A stretch of DNA of 64,000 bases from Tritrichomonas musculus (taxonomy: Eukaryota; Parabasalia; Tritrichomonadida; Tritrichomonadidae): assembly GCA_039105265.1 (NCBI GenBank), contig JAPFFF010000044.1:1178001-1242000 (forward strand), read 5' to 3'. Below, piece after piece: positions 59,209 to 64,000 of the stretch. Every line of letters begins with the position of its first letter. The first letter of the stretch is position 1. Below the pieces are notes generated by a model. It did not search any database. It worked only from the letters and a program-made list of their open reading frames with translations, and was not told the origin of the DNA. The position numbers and the translations under genes were made by a program.

Positions 59209-60333
59209 ATGACTGACGAATATCATCAAGATATATCAGAATATTATGGCAAGGAAATTCAACATACAAGTGATTTGAAGTATTCATGTTGTGTGACAAA
59301 AGGCACAAAGCATCGTTGGCACAATGAAATCCTTGCAAAAATATCACCCGAAGTTCTTGATAAATATTATGGGTGTGGATCTCCTATCCCAGATGCACTC
59401 GATGGAGAAGTTGTTCTTGATCTTGGTTCAGGTACTGGAAGAGATTGTTTCCTTGCATCAGTATTAGCAGGCAAGAAAGGCCATGTTATTGGCGTTGACA
59501 TGACAGATGAACAATTAGAAGTTGCCAATCGTTCAATTGACTATCATAAGAAAACCTTTCCAAATGCATCATCAATAGAATTCAAAAAAGGTTACATTGA
59601 AGATTTGAAATCAATTGGAATCAAAGATAATTCGATCGATGTTGTTATATCTAATTGTGTTGTTAATTTAGCAGAAGACAAACAAAAAGTATTTAATGAA
59701 ATATTCCGTGTCCTTAAAGAAGGAGGAGAAGTCCATATTTCAGATATATTTACAAATATTGATGTTGGTCCAAAAGCAAGGGCCAACAAGATGCTTGTTG
59801 GTGAATGTATGGGAAATGCTATAGATCTTGATACATTTGTGAAACTGATGCATAATGCAGGATTTTCTCAAATTTATCCTGTTGAAGCAAGATATGTTCC
59901 TACACCCGGGGTTCCAAATGATGTTATTGACCCTTCAGTTGATTTTTATTCAGTTACTTTTAGTTCCTTCAAGTTAACAAGCGGCAATAATTTGCAAGAT
60001 GAATGGAAAGGGGACTGGGTAAAATACAAAGGAGAAATAGAACATTGTGAGAATGAACTTGAATTCGATTTGTTCCACAAATTTAAGACAAATGAAAAAA
60101 CATTTGTTAAACATTTAATGAAAGAAACATTAAATAAATCAAGATATAACAAATATTTGGAATTTGGTATTGATGAACACCATGTTCCAAAGAGACCTGA
60201 AGAAAAGTCATTCATTGAAGTTGTTTTCAATACTAAAAAAGAATCAGAAGATCAACAAAAGTCCCCAAAGGGAGGATGCTGCTCATGCTGTTGCTGTAGC
60301 TGTGGTAACAATGCAACTAATAATAACTCTTAA
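59209..60333 (+). CDS. arsM: Arsenite S-adenosylmethionine methyltransferase (ArsM/AS3MT)
   Basis: A 374-residue protein from the ATG at 59209; a TTG at 59161 is in frame but not a likely start. The SAM-binding motif I is LDLGSGTGRD (70-79). Four cysteines, C28, C56, C150 and C200, keep the spacing of the As(III)-binding and disulfide cysteines of AS3MT (human C32, C61, C156, C206), in YSCC, YGCGSP, SNCVVN and GECMGN. The enzyme methylates arsenite to mono- and dimethylated forms, a detoxification step in the cytosol. The last 20 residues form a Cys cluster (GGCCSCCCCSCG) that could bind metal(loid) or be acylated. A bacterial origin by transfer is common for this gene in protists. Confidence 0.94.
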   Translation: MTDEYHQDISEYYGKEIQHTSDLKYSCCVTKGTKHRWHNEILAKISPEVLDKYYGCGSPIPDALDGEVVLDLGSGTGRDCFLASVLAGKKGHVIGVDMTDEQLEVANRSIDYHKKTFPNASSIEFKKGYIEDLKSIGIKDNSIDVVISNCVVNLAEDKQKVFNEIFRVLKEGGEVHISDIFTNIDVGPKARANKMLVGECMGNAIDLDTFVKLMHNAGFSQIYPVEARYVPTPGVPNDVIDPSVDFYSVTFSSFKLTSGNNLQDEWKGDWVKYKGEIEHCENELEFDLFHKFKTNEKTFVKHLMKETLNKSRYNKYLEFGIDEHHVPKRPEEKSFIEVVFNTKKESEDQQKSPKGGCCSCCCCSCGNNATNNNS

Positions 60334-60393
60334 TAATAAATTTTAAATTTAATACTAAATTAAAACTTAGTTTAAATGTTTATTTTTTATATA

Positions 60394-60910
60394 TATTAAA
60401 TAATCCTGTCCATTTTGGATTTTATCGTAGGATAACCGTAATCCTGGATGGAAAAAAAATCCAGCTTGGATTTTTCATTTTTTCATATAATAAATCAAAA
60501 GTTTTAATAAATGGATTTTTATTGTCAAAAAGTTCTTAATATAAACTATAGAATGGATTTTTTTTGAATACTGTAAACCATTGAATGGATTTTTTTCTGA
60601 GAAAATCCAAAATAAACCATTGAATGGATATATAAAAAATCCATTCTATAGTTTACATTAATATTTTTGGATTTTTTGTAATTTCTGCCATTTCCTTTAT
60701 TTTGCATCAAAGAAAATTAAAAAACCCAATGCATAACTAATTTAATTAACAGCAAATGCACAAAAATATGCAAAAATAAAGAATTTATTGGTTTTTTTTA
60801 ATAATTCTATATAGACAAATAGTAATTCAAAATAAAACCGTTATCCAAAATTTAAAAAAAAAAATCCAAAAAACGGTTAAAATATCCAATTTGGACACCC
60901 TTATATTAAA
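60394..60910. mobile_element. MITE-like element with hAT-style TGTCCA termini
   Basis: The element spans about 60401-60903. The left end is TAATCCTGTCCATTTTGGAT and the right end, reversed, is TAAGGGTGTCCAAATTGGAT, sharing TAA-nnn-TGTCCA-nnT-TGGAT. The heptamer TATTAAA flanks it at 60394-60400 and 60904-60910, a likely target duplication, though AT-rich flanks make chance matches easier. The interior repeats AATGGATTTTT and its complement many times, including an inverted pair of AAACTATAGAATGGATTTTT near 60543 and 60635. No protein is encoded. Confidence 0.65.
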
Positions 60911-61099
60911 AATAATCTAAGGTTGTAGACTTCACTTTTTGTACCAACCTTGTTCTACAAAGAACGATAGAAAAAATACAAGGTTTGTACAATGTATTTT
61001 TTATTGAAAATATTGAATGCATAGAATAATTATATCTCTGAAAAAAGATAATATACTAAATAATTTTTTGTGAATAAATAAAATAGCAATTAAATTATT

Positions 61100-61170
61100 T
61101 TATAAAATCATTTTTGTAAAAGTAAAATGCAATTTTTAAAAATCATTTTTTGTAAAGGTGAAATGATTGA
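61100..61170. repeat. Short direct repeat
   Basis: The phrase AAATCATTTTT-GTAAA occurs twice about 35-40 bases apart (AAAATCATTTTTGTAAAAG and AAAATCATTTTTTGTAAAGG). No function is suggested. Confidence 0.45.
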
Positions 61171-61369
61171 CCATTTTATAAAAAGCATATAATCACTCTG
61201 TGAGCAAACCAATTCACATTACTCAAGATTTCTAGATTATTTACTATTATAATATTGTTTTATAAACTTTTAATTTCTTTTTAGCATATAAAACCAATAA
61301 TAAAAAGCGATTATATAAAATATAAACTTAAGCGCCTCAAAATTTTAATTTTAGTAGTTATATATTTGC

Positions 61370-61530
61370 CACGATTTTTGCACTTCGTTCAAAAACCGCG
61401 TCAAATATTTCCCATCCGTGACCCCAGCCCCGCTATGCCAGGTATGATCCCCCACTCCCATTAATGATCTTCCACTGGGCTGCTCTCAGGATTCCTCTCA
61501 ACGCTCTGCTAGGAAGGAGGTCCCGTATCG
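61370..61530 (-). other. GC-rich island, coding-like on the minus strand
   Basis: About 160 bases near 50% GC inside AT-rich DNA. On the minus strand one frame reads IRDLLPSRALRGILRAAQWK, then IINGSGGSYLA, a stop, then RGWGHGWEIFDAVFERSAKI. This looks like decayed protein-coding sequence. The W-x-I-x-x-G-x-G pattern is loosely like the region after the reverse transcriptase in some LINEs, but this is weak. Structured RNA is another option. The rest of 60911-61628 shows no gene. Confidence 0.35.
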
Positions 61531-61628
61531 TTAATATCAAAAAGCTATAGAAAAAGTTTTTAATTGTGTGGTTTACTTAAAACCTAGTATGAGAGTATTT
61601 ATTAAACGTCCTCTCAATAAACGTCCTT

Positions 61629-62090
61629 TTATGGCTTCCAATCAGGATCTTTTTTGTCGTCGTCTTTTTCTTCTTCTTTCTTTTCCTCTTCTTCAAATTC
61701 GTCAGATGTTAAAACCCATTCAATATATGGTTCTTTAGGTACTTCAGGGAATTTATTGGTTTCAAAACGATCGTGATCGACTTCTCTTTGAATGAAAGAC
61801 TTTGTTGCTTCATATTCAGCACGATCGGTGACAACTTTATCCATTTTGAGGACAACTTTATGTACATTGGTATCAAAATCAAGTGAAAAATTGAGGTCTT
61901 TGCATTGATTTTTGAATGATTGGTACATATAATATATGGCGATTCCTCTTTTGATTCGATCTTTTTCGACTTGATTATAGAAATAGCTTGTAACTGAGAT
62001 ATTAGGATTTGGCCTTTCTTGCTCTTTTTGCTTTTCTTGCTCTTTTTGCTTTTCTTGCTCTTGTTCGGGTACCTGTTGCTGGGACGACAT
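61629..62090 (-). CDS. Hypothetical protein with Glu/Gln-rich ends
   Basis: A 153-residue protein from the ATG at 62090; an upstream in-frame ATG at 62129 would add 13 residues, but the shared promoter motif with the divergent neighbour ends at 62090, which decides the start. Residues 1-30 are EQ/KQ repeats (QEKQKEQEKQKEQ), 35-125 appear folded (VTSYFYNQVEKDRIKRGIAI, SLDFDTNVHKVVLKMDKVV, then helices), and the end is acidic (EFEEEEKKEEEKDDDKKD). No known family. It pairs with the divergent gene at 62223 and may act with it. It could be part of a large mobile element extending beyond the window; there is no direct proof. Confidence 0.65.
   Translation of the reverse strand: MSSQQQVPEQEQEKQKEQEKQKEQERPNPNISVTSYFYNQVEKDRIKRGIAIYYMYQSFKNQCKDLNFSLDFDTNVHKVVLKMDKVVTDRAEYEATKSFIQREVDHDRFETNKFPEVPKEPYIEWVLTSDEFEEEEKKEEEKDDDKKDPDWKP
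62067..62090 (-). other. Start region of the leftward gene of the divergent pair
   Basis: The first codons MSSQQQVP follow directly on the shared motif; the in-frame ATG 39 bases upstream lies within the presumed untranscribed promoter. Confidence 0.4.
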
Positions 62091-62114
62091 GAGAAAAAAT
62101 GAGGTGATGAGGTG
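62088..62114 (-). promoter_or_regulatory. Start-proximal promoter motif, leftward copy (with Inr TCATT)
   Basis: On the minus strand the 24 bases before the ATG begin CACCTCATCACCTCATTTTT. The rightward gene has CGCCTCATCACATCACTTTT at the same distance; 22 of 27 bases through the ATG agree. The Inr-like TCATT has its A 10 bases before the ATG. Confidence 0.6.
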
Positions 62115-62198
62115 AGCTCGAAAAATCATATTTTTAGCGAGGGACCTAACGGGTTTTCGGGGTGGAGACCGTTTACCAAAAATCTAATTTTTTCTCGT

Positions 62199-62225
62199 CG
62201 CCTCATCACATCACTTTTTAGCATG
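62199..62225 (+). promoter_or_regulatory. Start-proximal promoter motif, rightward copy (with Inr TCACT)
   Basis: Partner of the motif at 62088-62114, in inverted orientation, with identical spacing to the ATG at 62223. The Inr-like TCACT has its A at 62213, also 10 bases before the ATG. About 85 bases of GC-richer DNA (GGGACCTAACGGGTTTTCGG) lie between the two copies. Confidence 0.6.
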
Positions 62226-64000
62226 TCTAACAGCGACAACAGCAACAGCAACAACAACAACAGCAACACTCAGCAAAAGAAACCTGAAGTTGAAGAAATA
62301 ACAAAAATGCAATACCTGCACGAAATTGCAAAAGCCGAAGCAGAAGCTAAAGAAGAAGAAAAAGAAATTGATTTGACTCATATAAAATTTCACCCATACA
62401 ATCATTTACCAGCAAAACTCTACCACAAACAAATACAAGAATTTCAAGAAAAAGGGATAAAAACACCAAAAGAGCAACTCAACTGGCTAAATGCAAATAA
62501 GTTATGGAATTCTTTAGATCAAGATCAAAAGTGTCTCCTTGCCGCACATTTATTAGGAGACGAATTATTTGCAGAAGGCGATAAACAAGCATTACATTTG
62601 TTCATCGACGACGATAAACCAAATGATGACACAATTACAATTCAGTGCGCTACTTGGTGGGATGATTTGGAAAAAAAATTAGCAGATCTCAAAAAGCCAA
62701 AAATGGCAAAACACATCCAAAAGAAATTCGATTACAGACAAAATAATAGAGATGGCTTGCCATTCGATGTAATAAAGTTTTCATTGTATCAATATTTAGA
62801 CCAATATCGTTCAGAGTACACAAACAATAAAGCACTTTTAGGGGAATTAACACCAGAAGATCCAAAAAATATTGATGAAATGAATGAAATCATTGAAGCA
62901 GACCATCCAGAATTATCAAAAGAGCAACAAAACGCAATTTCAGAATTAACAATTGCGTATAGAAAAATTTATCCTTTGTCAACATTCGCTGATGCATATG
63001 CACATGCACGTGAAAAAATTGTTACAGTTATGGAAGAGCACAAATACCTCGAACATGTCCCACCTTTGATTGAATTGCTCACGGAAGAAGAAAATGTAAA
63101 ATATGCACAAAAAATGGAAGAAGAGCGTCAGGAAGAAGAAAATGCAAAAGAGTATCTCATTTCATCAACAGCAGACATATTACAAAGAATAAATCCAGAA
63201 ATGTCAAGAAAAGAGGCAATGGCCGATGCAGATAGCAGATTGTTTCACAAAATGTTTGATGACAAAAAGACAGCAAGAGAAATCTTCTCAAAGGAATTAT
63301 TGAGCAGTGAAGAATTGAAAAAATGGGAATCATCAACCAAGGAAATTCAATCAATTATAGAAATCCAAGAAGATTCTGATGATGTTGATAAAGATGTTGA
63401 CGATGTTCTCGAAATCTTAAACAAATTGCCTGAAAAAGATGAAAAGGATCAACCAAAATCTGAAAAAGATGAAAAGGATCAACCAAAACCTGAAAAAGAT
63501 GAAAAGGATCTCACCGCACCTGAAAAAGATAACGAAGACGAAAGCGAAAAAAATCTCATCTTTACCACCAGCAGAAAATTTCAAAAACTATATCTCGAAA
63601 AGACCAATCAAGAAATTAATGATGAAGTTCAAAAAAGATTGAATGCCAAAATGAAAGGAAATCGAAAAGCATCAAGAATTTTCCCTGATGAGTTACTCAA
63701 TGATGATGAAAAAGAAAGATGGTCAACAATTGAAGACAACTATACTCATCAATTCGATGAAAAAATTTCCAAAGAAGTAACTACAAATGTTCTTTTTGAT
63801 TTACAGACGGAGAACGACTCACTAGTATTGCCACCACCAGGAATGAGCAAAGAAGACTGGGCAAGAATGAATGCCGATCCTAACAAATTAAAAGCAGATA
63901 TTTATAAAAAATTACAAGACCTCCCACCACCACCACCTCCACCTCCACCAGAAAATTGGCAAGAATTACCTCAAACTCACAAATGGGGAAATATACAAGA
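62223..64000 (+). CDS. Hypothetical protein, acidic and Pro-rich, running off the window
   Basis: An open frame of at least 592 codons with no stop before the window ends, so the C-terminus is unseen. Residues 1-16 are Asn/Ser-rich (SNSDNSNSNNNNSNTQQ). Residues about 50-330 look helical and folded (HLPAKLYHKQIQEFQEKG, LWNSLDQDQKCLLAAHLLGD, ELTIAYRKIYPLSTFADAYA). Residues about 405-435 are three EKDEKDQPKP repeats. Later come RIFPDELLNDDEKERWSTIE and a proline run (LPPPPPPPPPENW) near residue 565. The spaced helix pairs ending in Trp faintly recall HMG-like segments, but I recognise no family. It is codirected away from the 61.6-kb gene, with which it shares a promoter motif. Confidence 0.75.
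   Translation, partial: MSNSDNSNSNNNNSNTQQKKPEVEEITKMQYLHEIAKAEAEAKEEEKEIDLTHIKFHPYNHLPAKLYHKQIQEFQEKGIKTPKEQLNWLNANKLWNSLDQDQKCLLAAHLLGDELFAEGDKQALHLFIDDDKPNDDTITIQCATWWDDLEKKLADLKKPKMAKHIQKKFDYRQNNRDGLPFDVIKFSLYQYLDQYRSEYTNNKALLGELTPEDPKNIDEMNEIIEADHPELSKEQQNAISELTIAYRKIYPLSTFADAYAHAREKIVTVMEEHKYLEHVPPLIELLTEEENVKYAQKMEEERQEEENAKEYLISSTADILQRINPEMSRKEAMADADSRLFHKMFDDKKTAREIFSKELLSSEELKKWESSTKEIQSIIEIQEDSDDVDKDVDDVLEILNKLPEKDEKDQPKSEKDEKDQPKPEKDEKDLTAPEKDNEDESEKNLIFTTSRKFQKLYLEKTNQEINDEVQKRLNAKMKGNRKASRIFPDELLNDDEKERWSTIEDNYTHQFDEKISKEVTTNVLFDLQTENDSLVLPPPGMSKEDWARMNADPNKLKADIYKKLQDLPPPPPPPPPENWQELPQTHKWGNIQ

Noticed and set aside
61370-61530. 5S rRNA, SRP RNA or RNase P RNA in the GC-rich island
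   Set aside because: None of their conserved cores could be found on either strand.
62091-62129. Upstream ATG at 62129 for the leftward hypothetical gene
   Set aside because: It precedes the promoter motif shared with the divergent gene, so it is probably not in the transcript.
61629-64000. Assigning the divergent pair to a Maverick/Polinton
   Set aside because: No integrase, polymerase, packaging ATPase or capsid gene and no terminal repeat are visible in the window; the idea is kept only as a possibility.

Overview
The window reads as nuclear DNA of a parabasalid protist, most likely Tritrichomonas foetus or a close relative. This is inferred from gene content and style, not from a database match. 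It is very AT-rich between genes, the genes have no visible introns and often start a few bases after a TCAYW initiator, and trichomonad families dominate: BspA-type leucine-rich repeat surface proteins, Pmp-like beta-helix proteins, Sel1 proteins, ankyrin/DUF3447-type proteins, metacaspase, TM1586-type nitroreductase, GT47 glycosyltransferase and arsenite methyltransferase. One tRNA-Glu(CTC) is present.

Layout. 0.1-11 kb: a pseudokinase-Sel1-UBR-box protein, an ankyrin piece followed by an ankyrin/LRR piece, an acidic unknown protein (minus strand), a beta-helix protein with two RING fingers, and a type I-like metacaspase. 11-11.5 kb: a MITE copy abutting an ankyrin remnant. 11.8-19.8 kb (minus): a 2,677-residue Pmp-like surface protein with about 93 hexapeptide repeats. 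19.8-23.3 kb: gene-poor, with decayed coding scraps. 23.4-26.4 kb: a three-RRM protein. 26.7-28.5 kb: an island of different composition with an SF2 helicase and structured DNA, perhaps a virus-like or mobile remnant. 29.7-40.9 kb: a 3,721-residue disordered RRM protein with nested repeats. 41-43.2 kb: Sel1 and kinase scraps, then a frameshifted nitroreductase. 43.2-43.7 kb: an intact-looking MITE with 8-bp target duplication. 43.9-48.1 kb: cupin, tRNA-Glu, GT47, broken Sel1 gene. 48.6-58.4 kb (minus): two BspA-like surface proteins, one built from five 999-bp repeats. 59.2-60.3 kb: arsenite methyltransferase. 60.4-60.9 kb: a second MITE type. 61.6-64 kb: a divergent pair of unknown genes sharing a near-identical start-proximal promoter; the rightward one runs off the window.

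How the genes work together. There are no operons; each gene appears to have its own promoter. Three large genes (11.8, 48.6 and 52.7 kb, all minus) encode secreted or type I membrane surface proteins of the sort trichomonads use for contact with host and bacteria. Two genes (0.1 and 7.5 kb) carry ubiquitin-system zinc domains (UBR-like, RING) on repeat scaffolds. Nitroreductase, cupin and arsenic methyltransferase are metabolic genes of a kind often acquired from bacteria. Internal tandem duplication is the dominant mode of change in the long genes.
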